From positions 1 to 21,162 of the forward strand of contig JAKSBM010000824.1 of the NCBI GenBank assembly GCA_022361135.1: a DNA stretch of 21,162 nt. Direction: 5' to 3'. The number at the start of each line of letters is the position of its first letter. Positions within the stretch are counted from its first letter, which is position 1. A program made the position numbers and the translations under genes. The notes under the pieces are model-generated. The model did no database searches and was not told where the DNA came from. It saw nothing but the letters and a program-made list of their open reading frames with translations. Shown here in pieces: positions 7,007 through 14,418 of this stretch. The stretch comes from Desulfobacterales bacterium. GTDB taxonomy: Bacteria > Desulfobacterota > Desulfobacteria > Desulfobacterales > Desulfobacteraceae.

Positions 7007-8107
7007 ATGTCCCCGTACACATGCATTGCTGAAAACCTTTACCAGAGCTTTCGAAAGGCCCCCTGGAAAAACCAGGGACCATCCCCGGCCTTCATTGAAT
7101 ATCTGGAACTCATTTACACCCCGAGAGAGGCAAACCTCCTCCAGCACATGGAAGGCTATCCCGGATTCATGACCACCCGGGAAATTGCCGGGGCCGCCCG
7201 GAGGGATGAAGCACAGGTCCAAATCATTCTGGAGGGGGTGGCGGCCAAAAACGCCATCACCCGCATGGGCAATGCCTGGTGCATTCCCCCCATGCCCCTG
7301 CTCCTCAATCTGGCCGCCGGTCTTTCCAATGCCGACATGGATCCCGTCCGGGCCGGTGAACTCCACCGGAAATTTTTCGTAGGGGACGGCTATTATAAGT
7401 ATTACCAAACCTCGGAGGCGGGAACACCTTCCATGCGCACCATTCCCGTGGGGAAGACCATCAAACCCGGGGAAAAAGTTCTCTCCAGTGAAGAGGCCCA
7501 TCAAATCATTGAAACCCTCCCCCACAACGACCTGATCCTGGCACCCTGCCCCTGCCGCAGCCGGCAGGAGGCCCTGGGAAAACGCCGGTGTAAGGATAAA
7601 AACCCCGTGGGTGCCTGCATTTTTTTGGGGATCTCCGCCCTGCAATTGGAGGCCAACGGAGTGGGAAAACGGGTGACCAAGGCCGAAGCCACGGCCTACT
7701 TCGACGAAATGCACGCCAAGGGGCTGGTGGGGACCACGGATAACATGGTCCGGGACAATATCATCATCTGCCTTTGCTACAGCTGCTGCTGTTCCCATTT
7801 AGGCGGCCGCATCCGCTGGGACAATCCCACGGCCGTGGCCCCTTCCAATTTCATTCCCCAGGCCGATGGGGAATGCAAATACTGCGGCACATGTGCCAAA
7901 TCCTGTCCCACCCAGGCCTTGCAGGTGGATTCCAAGGCAAAGACCCTGGCCCTGGATCCGAACAAATGCCTGGGATGCGGCATCTGCGCCCTGGCCTGCC
8001 CCAGGGGAGCCATGGCGCTGAAGCGCCAGGACCGGCACCGCCCCCTTTCCTCCCTGGATGCCCTATACAAAACCCTGGCCCGGGAAAACAACCGGACCTT
8101 TCTATAA
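7007..8107 (+). CDS. Cys-rich iron-sulfur protein with two C-terminal 4Fe-4S ferredoxin motifs
   Basis: A 366-residue cytoplasmic protein of unknown specific role, probably an electron-transfer or redox-sensing protein. The N-terminal 130 residues (FIEYLELIYTPREANLL ... MTTREIAGAARRDEAQVQIIL) look like a winged-helix-type fold. The middle holds unusual cysteines: APCPCR (Cys181, Cys183), Cys195, Cys204 and the cluster CLCYSCCC (255-262). The C-terminus has two classical motifs, CKYCGTCAKSCP (Cys290, 293, 296, 300) and CLGCGICALACP (Cys321, 324, 327, 331), each followed by a helix, which should bind two [4Fe-4S] clusters. The same order (PCxCR, paired Cys, Cys-rich knot, dicluster ferredoxin) occurs in unnamed ferredoxin-like proteins of anaerobes, from memory. 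The start at 7007 was chosen because the alternative ATG at 6995 overlaps GGAGG (6997-7001), which sits 5 bases before 7007. No signal peptide. A SCP2-like gene follows after 22 bases. Confidence 0.8.
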   Translation: MSPYTCIAENLYQSFRKAPWKNQGPSPAFIEYLELIYTPREANLLQHMEGYPGFMTTREIAGAARRDEAQVQIILEGVAAKNAITRMGNAWCIPPMPLLLNLAAGLSNADMDPVRAGELHRKFFVGDGYYKYYQTSEAGTPSMRTIPVGKTIKPGEKVLSSEEAHQIIETLPHNDLILAPCPCRSRQEALGKRRCKDKNPVGACIFLGISALQLEANGVGKRVTKAEATAYFDEMHAKGLVGTTDNMVRDNIIICLCYSCCCSHLGGRIRWDNPTAVAPSNFIPQADGECKYCGTCAKSCPTQALQVDSKAKTLALDPNKCLGCGICALACPRGAMALKRQDRHRPLSSLDALYKTLARENNRTFL

Positions 8108-8129
8108 CCCCAATTTCCATGGAGACCCC

Positions 8130-8504
8130 ATGCTCCCCAGACTTCAATTTTCCCTTATTCTCCTGGCCCTGGTTTTTATTTTAAAATGGGCTGCCCTGGG
8201 CAACCCCGCCATCCGGGCCCGACTCAAGGCCCGTGACATGGCCGTGCGCATCCAGGCGGGAAGCCGGGGCCGCACCTTTGTGATCACCCGGGGCAAAATT
8301 CCCCTCTTCCCCCCGGCCGTTTCCCCGGAGGCCACCCTGACCTGGTCCCATCCCACCCCGGCCCTCAAGGCCATGACTTCGGGTTATGACGGAGACATGA
8401 TGGTTGCCTTTCAAAGGGGAGACGCAGAAATCCAGGGGCGGGCCAAGGCCATTTTCCAATTTTTCTCCACCCTCAAGGAAATCAAGGATTTGAAACAGGG
8501 CTGA
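8130..8504 (+). CDS. Small membrane-anchored SCP2-like (sterol carrier protein-2 fold) protein
   Basis: A 124-residue protein with one N-terminal hydrophobic helix (about residues 5-24, LQFSLILLALVFILKW). A soluble domain follows whose pattern (MAVRIQAG...FVITRGKI...ATLTWSHPTPALKAMTSGYDGDMMVAFQRGDAEIQGRA broken by the insertions shown) resembles the strand-rich and C-terminal helix parts of SCP2 lipid-binding domains. In this family the domain binds acyl-CoAs or other lipids in a hydrophobic tunnel. The ATG at 8130 follows GGAG (8121-8124) by 5 bases; an in-frame ATG at 8058 lies inside the upstream gene. It is likely co-transcribed with the Fe-S protein gene (22-base gap). The SCP2 assignment is from pattern similarity and context (acyl-CoA ligase upstream) and is only moderately sure. 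Confidence 0.6.
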   Translation: MLPRLQFSLILLALVFILKWAALGNPAIRARLKARDMAVRIQAGSRGRTFVITRGKIPLFPPAVSPEATLTWSHPTPALKAMTSGYDGDMMVAFQRGDAEIQGRAKAIFQFFSTLKEIKDLKQG

Positions 8505-8570
8505 TTCCCATTTTCAGGAAATTCTCTCCAGGAAAAAGCCGGGAAAGCCCCTCCACAATAAGTATTTCCC

Positions 8571-8598
8571 TTGAACCGGCCCAGGGATGTGATACAAA
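8571..8598 (+). promoter_or_regulatory. Candidate promoter of the histidine kinase operon
   Basis: TTGAAC (8571-8576) and TACAAA (8593-8598), each 4 of 6 to consensus, are spaced by 16 bases in the 128-bp gap upstream of the kinase. The predicted transcript start lies near 8605, leaving about 28 bases to the ATG with an AAGGA site. Confidence 0.35.
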
Positions 8599-8632
8599 AC
8601 CGGGATCGTCAACCTTAAGGAATGGCAGACCC

Positions 8633-10111
8633 ATGGCCGATATCAAGCTCAGTCTCAAATCCAGAATCTTCCTGGCCAATGCCGCCCTCTTGTGCATCAC
8701 CCTGGTGGGTGCCGGCCTCATGGTATGGAACACCTTCCGCGTCCAGGACCTCTTTAAAAGCATCATCAAAACCGACGTCACCATCTCCCAGGCCTCCCAG
8801 GCACTGGCCACGGCACTGGCCAACCAGAAGGGCCTGGTCTCCTACTACCTTTTGGACCGGGATCCCAAATGGTTGAACCAGCTGGCCCGCCAACGCCACC
8901 TTTTCAACCGAAACCTCACCCGGGTGGAATCCCGGATCACCGACCCCTGGGAATACCAGGCCATCCAACAGATCAAAGAAGCCTACGGCCACTACACCAC
9001 CACCCGGGATCGGGTGATCCAGCTCTACAAGGCCGGCAAGGTGGAACAAAGCACCCAGATCCTTTCCCAGGCCCGGACCCATTTTTTCAACATCCTCAAC
9101 CTCTGCGACCAATTCAAGGCCCTCCACTGGGACAAAATCAACGGTGCCCTGACCACCAGCCAGCGCCAGGCCAACCAACTCCGGTACATGGCCCTGGCCG
9201 CCGTGGTCACCGTCCTCCTCCTCAGCCTCATGGTGAATTTCATCTTTTCCCGCCACATCCTGGGCCCCATCCGCCGGCTAACCAGTCGGGTGGAGCTCGA
9301 CCACGAGCGGGAACGGGATCCCAACGAGGTCATGGATTTAAAGCGCAGCGTCATGGGCCTGGTGAAAAATGCCGAACTCACCCATGAAAAACTCAAACAA
9401 AGCCAGGCCGTTCTCATGCAGTCTGAAAAGCTGGCCATGGTGGGGCGGCTGGCCGCAGGCACGGCCCACAGCATCCGCAACCCCCTGACCTCCGTAAAAA
9501 TGCGCCTCTTTTCCCTGGGGCGACGGGCCCGTTTTTCCCCGTCCCAAAAGGAGGATTTCCAGGTCATTTCCAGCGAAATCCAGCAAATCAACCGCATTGT
9601 GGATAATTTTCTGGAATTTGCCCGCCCTCCCCGGCTGGTGACCCGGGTCATGAGTCCCTCCCAGGTGGTGGACTCCACCCTCCACCTCCTGGCCCAACGA
9701 TTGAAGTCCTTCCATGTGACTCCGGAACTGATCCGGGAAATGCCCCTGCCCGACACCCGCATCGACCCGGAACAGCTCAAGGAGGTTCTGGTCAACATCA
9801 TCATCAATGCCTGTGAAGCCATGGGCCGGGGAGGACAGCTCACCATAAAGGAACAGGTCCGCCAGGGAGAAGACTCGGACCGGGCCGCCGTCATCCAGAT
9901 CCTGGACAATGGGCCGGGCATCCCCGAAGATATCCAGGACCAGATCTTTGAACCCTTTTTCACCACCAAGGAAAACGGCACCGGCCTGGGCTTGAACATT
10001 GCCTTCAACATCATCAACCAGCACCAGGGACGGCTGGACATTTCAAGCGAACCCGGCAGGGGATGTTGCTTTACCCTCACCCTGCCCAGCCCGGAGGCCT
10101 TCCATGGATAA
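8633..10111 (+). CDS. Membrane sensor histidine kinase (four-helix-bundle-type sensor, NtrB/ZraS-like transmitter)
   Basis: A 492-residue inner-membrane kinase. Transmembrane helices are at about 11-31 (IFLANAALLCITLVGAGLMVW) broken here by residue 12, and about 184-205 (MALAAVVTVLLLSLMVNFIF). Between them lies a periplasmic, largely helical domain of about 150 residues that resembles the four-helix-bundle sensor of chemoreceptors. The cytoplasmic part has a short HAMP-like linker, a dimerisation helix pair with the phospho-accepting His279 in GTAHSIRNPLTSV, and the ATPase motifs: N box NIIINACEAM (Asn392), G1 DNGPGIP (from Asp425), F box FEPFFTTK and G2 GTGLGLNI. The H-box variant HSIRNPLTS is typical of kinases that pair with NtrC-type regulators. 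It overlaps the response regulator gene by 8 bases, so the two are translationally coupled. The sensed signal is unknown. The ATG at 8633 follows TAAGGAA at longish spacing. Confidence 0.93.
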   Translation: MADIKLSLKSRIFLANAALLCITLVGAGLMVWNTFRVQDLFKSIIKTDVTISQASQALATALANQKGLVSYYLLDRDPKWLNQLARQRHLFNRNLTRVESRITDPWEYQAIQQIKEAYGHYTTTRDRVIQLYKAGKVEQSTQILSQARTHFFNILNLCDQFKALHWDKINGALTTSQRQANQLRYMALAAVVTVLLLSLMVNFIFSRHILGPIRRLTSRVELDHERERDPNEVMDLKRSVMGLVKNAELTHEKLKQSQAVLMQSEKLAMVGRLAAGTAHSIRNPLTSVKMRLFSLGRRARFSPSQKEDFQVISSEIQQINRIVDNFLEFARPPRLVTRVMSPSQVVDSTLHLLAQRLKSFHVTPELIREMPLPDTRIDPEQLKEVLVNIIINACEAMGRGGQLTIKEQVRQGEDSDRAAVIQILDNGPGIPEDIQDQIFEPFFTTKENGTGLGLNIAFNIINQHQGRLDISSEPGRGCCFTLTLPSPEAFHG

Positions 10112-11540
10112 TCAACCCAATAAAATCCTGGTGGTGGACGATGATGACCAGCTGAGAACCAGCTTTTGCAAACTCCTCAAGGAAGAAGGATACCAGGTCA
10201 TTGGGGCCCCATCCGGTGAAGCCGGGCTGGAGGTGGCCGCATCCCAATCCCTGGATCTGGTGATCCTGGACATCTGTCTGCCCGGTATCAACGGCATGGA
10301 GACCTTCCAGCGAATCAAGGCCATCTGTCCCAAGCTGCCCATGATCATTGTCACGGCCTTCGGCACCACGGAAACCGCCATTGAAGCCACCAAGCTCGGG
10401 GCCTATGACTATGTGCTCAAACCCTTTGAAATCCCGGAGATGCTCACCCTTATCTCCCAGGCCCTGGAATCGGGATACTTCATGCGGGCCCCGGTGGCCA
10501 TGGATCCCGACCCCGGCCGCCCCTCGGGAGATGCCATCATCGGCCAAAGCCGCCCCATGCAAGAGGTCTATAAGACCATCGGCCGGGTGGCCCGAACCGA
10601 TGCCACCGTCCTCATCCGGGGGGAATCGGGAACGGGTAAGGAACTCACGGCCCGGGCCGTTTACCAGCATTCGGACCGGTCGGAAAAACCGTTCCTCATC
10701 ATCAATTGCGTGGCCATACCGGAAAATCTTCTGGAAAGTGAACTCTTCGGCTATGAAAAGGGCGCCTTCACCGGGGCCACCCAACGCCACATCGGCAAAA
10801 TTGAACAGGCCCACCAGGGCACCCTTTTCCTGGATGAAATCGGAGACATGCCCCTGGCCACCCAGGCCAAGATCCTTAGGCTCCTCCAGGAACGCAACAT
10901 CCAACGGCTGGGGGGAAGCCAGACCATCCCCGTGGACGTGCGCATCATTGCCGCCACCCACCAGAACCTGGAAACCGCCATTGTCCAGGGCCATTTCCGG
11001 GAGGATCTCTATTTCCGCCTTAAGGTGGTTACCCTGGAACTGCCCCCCCTGCGCAAACGGCCCGAAGACATCCAACGCCTCATCACCCACTACCTCAACC
11101 GATATGCAAGGGAACTGAAGATCGACAACCCCGGCATCCTGGATTCGGCCCTGGATATCCTCCGGGCCTATGGCTGGCCGGGAAATATCCGGGAATTGTC
11201 CAACCTGGTCCAGAAGGTGCTGATTTTCAACCGGGGTACCCCGGTGGGTCCCGGGGATTTGGAACAACTCATCCAGTCCCCCCCGCCCGCCCCCTCTCCG
11301 TCCGACGGCACATCGGATCCCGTGCGGGCCTGGGTGGCCCGGACCCTGGCCGATCCCCTCGCCCACCACGGTTTCGACGACTTCATCCACACCATCTCAT
11401 CCATGGTCATTGCCGAAGCCCTGAAAAAAACCAATGGGAACCGCTCCCGGGCCGCCAAGCTACTGGGAATCTCCCGCCCCACACTCCACGCCAAAATCAA
11501 TAAATATCAAATCCACACCAAAACCGAGGTCTCGGAATAA
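10104..11540 (+). CDS. NtrC-family sigma-54-dependent response regulator
   Basis: A 478-residue DNA-binding activator. The receiver domain (1-120) has the acidic pocket Asp12-Asp15, phosphoacceptor Asp56 (VILDICLPG), Thr84 and Lys106 (LKPF). The AAA+ domain carries Walker A GESGTGKE (173-180), the sigma-54-contacting GAFTGA loop (220-225), Walker B LFLDEIGD (Asp244, Glu245) and the sensor REDLYFRL. A Fis-type helix-turn-helix ends the protein (GNRSRAAKLLGISRPTLHAK). Once phosphorylated by the kinase upstream it should remodel sigma-54 RNA polymerase at distant promoters. The start ATG at 10104 has GGAGG at 10093-10097 and overlaps the kinase stop codon. An in-frame upstream start at 9999 is inside the kinase gene. 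No convincing -24/-12 promoter is seen in the window, so its targets are probably elsewhere. Confidence 0.94.
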   Translation: MDNQPNKILVVDDDDQLRTSFCKLLKEEGYQVIGAPSGEAGLEVAASQSLDLVILDICLPGINGMETFQRIKAICPKLPMIIVTAFGTTETAIEATKLGAYDYVLKPFEIPEMLTLISQALESGYFMRAPVAMDPDPGRPSGDAIIGQSRPMQEVYKTIGRVARTDATVLIRGESGTGKELTARAVYQHSDRSEKPFLIINCVAIPENLLESELFGYEKGAFTGATQRHIGKIEQAHQGTLFLDEIGDMPLATQAKILRLLQERNIQRLGGSQTIPVDVRIIAATHQNLETAIVQGHFREDLYFRLKVVTLELPPLRKRPEDIQRLITHYLNRYARELKIDNPGILDSALDILRAYGWPGNIRELSNLVQKVLIFNRGTPVGPGDLEQLIQSPPPAPSPSDGTSDPVRAWVARTLADPLAHHGFDDFIHTISSMVIAEALKKTNGNRSRAAKLLGISRPTLHAKINKYQIHTKTEVSE

Positions 11541-11666
11541 ACCGGGACCCTGCCCCCTCCTTTTTTCATTTCCTGCCCACATTTTTTTTGAAGCAACAGC
11601 CCGATCCCATGGTGCATATGGCTGTATTTCCACCCATTTGCCAATGGTGAATTTTATCCTTGCCCC

Positions 11667-11694
11667 TTGACTATGACCGACAAATCAATATATT
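11667..11694 (+). promoter_or_regulatory. Sigma-70-like promoter of the RND efflux operon
   Basis: TTGACT (11667-11672; 5 of 6) and TATATT (11689-11694; 5 of 6) are spaced by 16 bases in the AT-rich part of the 241-bp gap after the response regulator. Transcription would begin near 11701, inside the palindrome TGACT-GTT-AGTCA, leaving about 80 bases of leader before the outer-membrane-channel ATG. The rest of the gap (11541-11660) holds only a weak ACAGCC/GGCTGT inverted repeat (11596-11625). Confidence 0.6.
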
Positions 11695-11748
11695 GACTGT
11701 TAGTCATTAATTTATCAACTGGTCATTTTGACAAAATAAAGTCAGTTG
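11668..11748. promoter_or_regulatory. Cluster of TGAC/GTCA half-sites: candidate TetR operator(s)
   Basis: Seven TGAC or GTCA tetramers occur within 81 bases. They form the palindrome TGACT-GTT-AGTCA (11694-11706) at the predicted transcription start and GTCA-TTT-TGAC (11722-11732) downstream. The perfect 12-bp palindrome TCAATATATTGA (11685-11696) covers the -10 element, and a wider pair CAACTG/CAGTTG lies at 11716-11721 and 11743-11748. TetR-family repressors bind such short inverted repeats overlapping promoters. The obvious ligand-responsive candidate is the TetR protein at the end of this operon. Binding itself is inferred. Confidence 0.55.
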
Positions 11749-11781
11749 TTCATTTACCCCAAACCAAGGACAAACCCCATC

Positions 11782-13224
11782 ATGAAACAATTCCCAAAAT
11801 CAGTAAGCTTGTTTGCCTTGCTGGTTTCCCTTCTATTGGGCGGATGTGCCACAGTGGGCCCGGATTACACCCCCCCGGAGCTGGACCTGCCGCCGGTCTG
11901 GTCCCAGGATCCGGCACAATTGCCCGACCACCGGGGCGTGACCCAGTGGTGGACCCTGTTTAAGGATCCCCTCCTGGATCGTCTCATTCAAACGGCCCGT
12001 TCCCAGAACCACGACCTGAAAACAGCCATGGCCCGGGTGGACGAGGTCGGTGCCCGTCTGGGCATGGTTCGGGCCGATCAATTGCCCACCGTGGATCTCC
12101 AGGGGGAAACCACCCGTAATTTCAACTCGGAAAACACCAGGGATCAGGGGAGTGTGGAAACCCACCATGACATTGGCATTGCAGCCGGCTGGGAGCTGGA
12201 TCTATTTGGACGGGTCCGCCGCTCCATTGAAGCGGCCCGTGCCGACTACCAGGCCTCTGTGGAAGACCGCACCGACGTCATGATTCGCCTCTATGCCCAG
12301 GTCAGCCTCTCCTATTTGAAGATCCGGACCCTCCAGGCCCGGCTGACCTATGCCCGGAACAATATCAACTCCCAGATGGAATTGCTCCACCTCACCCGGT
12401 CCAGAAACACCCACGGCCTCGGGTCCGGTCTCGACCTGGCCCAGGCCCAACGCCTCCTGGCCCGGGCCCAGGCAGAGGTGCCGCCCTTGAACATTGCCCT
12501 GGCCCGGGAGACCAATGCACTGGCCTTGCTCATGGGCCAGCCCCCGGGGGGATTGGTGGATCAATTCCCCAGCCTGGCCGCCCCGTCAGCCCTGGATGGC
12601 CATGCCATCCCCCTGGCCCCGGATTCTGCCCTGGTTGGGGTTCCCACCAACCTGCTCCGCCAACGTCCCGATATCCGCCGGGCGGAACGGGAGCTGGCCG
12701 GACAGACCGCCCGAATCGGCGTGACCAAGGCGGATCTGTATCCCCGGCTGACCCTCAATGGCTCCTTTGGCTATGCCACCGCAGACATTTCCGACTGGCT
12801 CACGGCGGGCAGCCAGCGCATTGGTTTCGGCCCTGCCGTGAAATGGAACCTCTTTTCCCGGGATAGGATTTACAACCGGATCAAGGCCCAGGAAGCCGTC
12901 ACCCGGCAATACTTTCTCAAATACGAATACACCGTCCTCAATGCCCTTCGCGAAGTGGAAGACAACCTGAAAAAGCACCACGAAGATCAGGTTCGGCTGG
13001 AACGGCTGGAAAAGGCCGTGGAAGCGGCCCGGCGTTCGGTTAAACTCTCCACTCGCCTCTACAAAAAAGGGCTGGTGGACTTCCAACCCGTACTGGATGC
13101 CCAGCGGGATCAATTGGACTTTGAAGATCAACTGGCCATTGCCCAGGGCAATGTGGCCGCCAATTTTGTCACCCTGTATCGGGTCATGGGCGGGGGATGG
13201 AACCCCACCCAAATCCAAAACTAA
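11782..13224 (+). CDS. Outer-membrane efflux channel lipoprotein, OprM/NodT family
   Basis: A 480-residue TolC-like channel that carries exported compounds across the outer membrane. It has a lipoprotein signal peptide with lipobox LLGGC (acylated Cys22), then the NodT/OprM opening (ATVGPDYTPPELDLPPVW). Two homologous outer-membrane-efflux repeats follow, rich in coiled-coil helices (about 60-240 and 270-460). Recognisable blocks are GWELDLFGRVRRSIEAARADY, shown only in part here: WELDLFGRVRRS, then VPTNLLRQRPDIRRAE and LYPRLTLNGSFGY. The ATG at 11782 starts the signal peptide; the in-frame ATG at 11746 would add 12 residues unlike a signal sequence. It is the first gene of the efflux operon, 18 bases before the adaptor gene. 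Having the channel gene first rather than last is less usual for RND operons. Confidence 0.93.
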   Translation: MKQFPKSVSLFALLVSLLLGGCATVGPDYTPPELDLPPVWSQDPAQLPDHRGVTQWWTLFKDPLLDRLIQTARSQNHDLKTAMARVDEVGARLGMVRADQLPTVDLQGETTRNFNSENTRDQGSVETHHDIGIAAGWELDLFGRVRRSIEAARADYQASVEDRTDVMIRLYAQVSLSYLKIRTLQARLTYARNNINSQMELLHLTRSRNTHGLGSGLDLAQAQRLLARAQAEVPPLNIALARETNALALLMGQPPGGLVDQFPSLAAPSALDGHAIPLAPDSALVGVPTNLLRQRPDIRRAERELAGQTARIGVTKADLYPRLTLNGSFGYATADISDWLTAGSQRIGFGPAVKWNLFSRDRIYNRIKAQEAVTRQYFLKYEYTVLNALREVEDNLKKHHEDQVRLERLEKAVEAARRSVKLSTRLYKKGLVDFQPVLDAQRDQLDFEDQLAIAQGNVAANFVTLYRVMGGGWNPTQIQN

Positions 13225-13242
13225 CCCCACGGAGGTTTCCCC

Positions 13243-14409
13243 ATGCGCAGACCAATGAAATATATATTAACAGCCCTGGGCCTCGGCCTGGCCCTATTGG
13301 CCGGCTGCTCCCAAAATTCAACCCCGGCCTCCCAGGGTCCCCCCCCGCCACCGACCGTCACCGTGGCCCTGCCCCTGGCCAAAGACATCATCCCCCATGC
13401 CTATTTTTCGGGCAAAACCCAGGCCCTGAAACGGGTGGATATCCGGGCGCGGGTGGAGGGTACCGTCGCTGAAATCCATTTCACCCCGGGTACGGTGGTA
13501 AAAAAGGGAGATCTTCTCTTTTCCCTGGACGATCGTCCCTACCGCATCCGTCTGGCCCAGGCCCTGGCCGATCTTAAAATTCAGGAAGCTGCATTGGAAT
13601 TGGCCCAGGCCACCCTCCTACGCAAGGAAGATGCCTTCAAAGACAAGGCCGTAAGCGAGGTGGAAGTCCTCCAGGCCAAGGCGGAAACCGCCCGGACACG
13701 GGCGGCTGTGGATGCAGCCCAGGCCAAAATCCGCAATGCCAAGCTCAATCTGTCCTACACCCGGATCACCGCCCCCATCACCGGCCGTATCAGCCGGGAG
13801 ACCGTGGATGAGGGCAACCTGGTGGGGGCCAATGAGCGGACCCTCCTGGCGGTTCTCCTCCAGGACGACCCCATCCACATCCTCTTTTCCGTAAGCGAAC
13901 GGGAGCTATTGGACCACATCACCCGGTCCCGGCCCCTGCCCTCCCCGGTGAAGGGACACATTCCCATCATGGTGGGGGTGGCCGGCCGCACCGACCATCC
14001 CCACACCGGCACCGTGGATTACATTGACACCCGGATCAACGACCAGACCGGCACCTTGACCATCCGGGGCATTGTCCCCAATCCCCAGCGCCGCCTCATC
14101 CCGGGCCTCTATGCCCGCATCAAAATTCCCATGGGTGAGCCCCGCCCGGCCCTGATGGTACCCGACACCGCCCTGGGACGTGATCAAAAGGGACACTACC
14201 TCCTGGTCATGGGGGACGACAACACCGTAAGGTATCAAAGCATCACCCCGGGTATCCCCATGGGAACCCTGAGGGAAAACAAAGACGGGCTCAGCCCCAA
14301 GGAGCGGGTCATCATCAAGGGATTGCAAAAAGTGAGACCCGGCGGCCCGGCCACCCCCATATTGGGAGGCATCCCCATGGAAGCCGCCACAGGGCCTGAC
14401 CAGGCATAG
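13243..14409 (+). CDS. RND efflux periplasmic adaptor (membrane fusion protein, AcrA/MexA family), lipoprotein
   Basis: A 388-residue periplasmic protein joining the inner-membrane pump to the outer-membrane channel. The signal peptide ends in lipobox LLAGC (acylated Cys22), after which comes a Pro-rich stretch (GPPPPPTVTV). The lipoyl half-motif (RVDIRARVEGTVAEIHFTPG, about 65-85) is followed by VVKKGDLLFSLDDRPY. An alpha-hairpin of about 70 residues (about 95-165) with repeated Ala/Leu heptads comes next, then the second lipoyl half (LSYTRITAPITGRISRE) and the beta-barrel region with DQTGTLTIRG. This matches the AcrA/MexA class in order and length. GGAGG at 13231-13235 supports the ATG at 13243; an in-frame ATG five codons later (MKY) is also possible but lies farther from the ribosome-binding site. 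The pump gene follows after 9 bases. Confidence 0.94.
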   Translation: MRRPMKYILTALGLGLALLAGCSQNSTPASQGPPPPPTVTVALPLAKDIIPHAYFSGKTQALKRVDIRARVEGTVAEIHFTPGTVVKKGDLLFSLDDRPYRIRLAQALADLKIQEAALELAQATLLRKEDAFKDKAVSEVEVLQAKAETARTRAAVDAAQAKIRNAKLNLSYTRITAPITGRISRETVDEGNLVGANERTLLAVLLQDDPIHILFSVSERELLDHITRSRPLPSPVKGHIPIMVGVAGRTDHPHTGTVDYIDTRINDQTGTLTIRGIVPNPQRRLIPGLYARIKIPMGEPRPALMVPDTALGRDQKGHYLLVMGDDNTVRYQSITPGIPMGTLRENKDGLSPKERVIIKGLQKVRPGGPATPILGGIPMEAATGPDQA

Positions 14410-14418
14410 GAGGAGACC

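Noticed and set aside
8624..8640. TGGCA...GGC pattern resembling a sigma-54 -24/-12 promoter
   Set aside because: GG and GC spacing fits, but the -12 part is TGGC rather than TTGC and it overlaps the kinase start codon, so it could not drive that gene.
10077..11390. 437-codon minus-strand open frame antisense to the response regulator
   Set aside because: Shadow frame; the plus strand encodes a complete NtrC-family protein.
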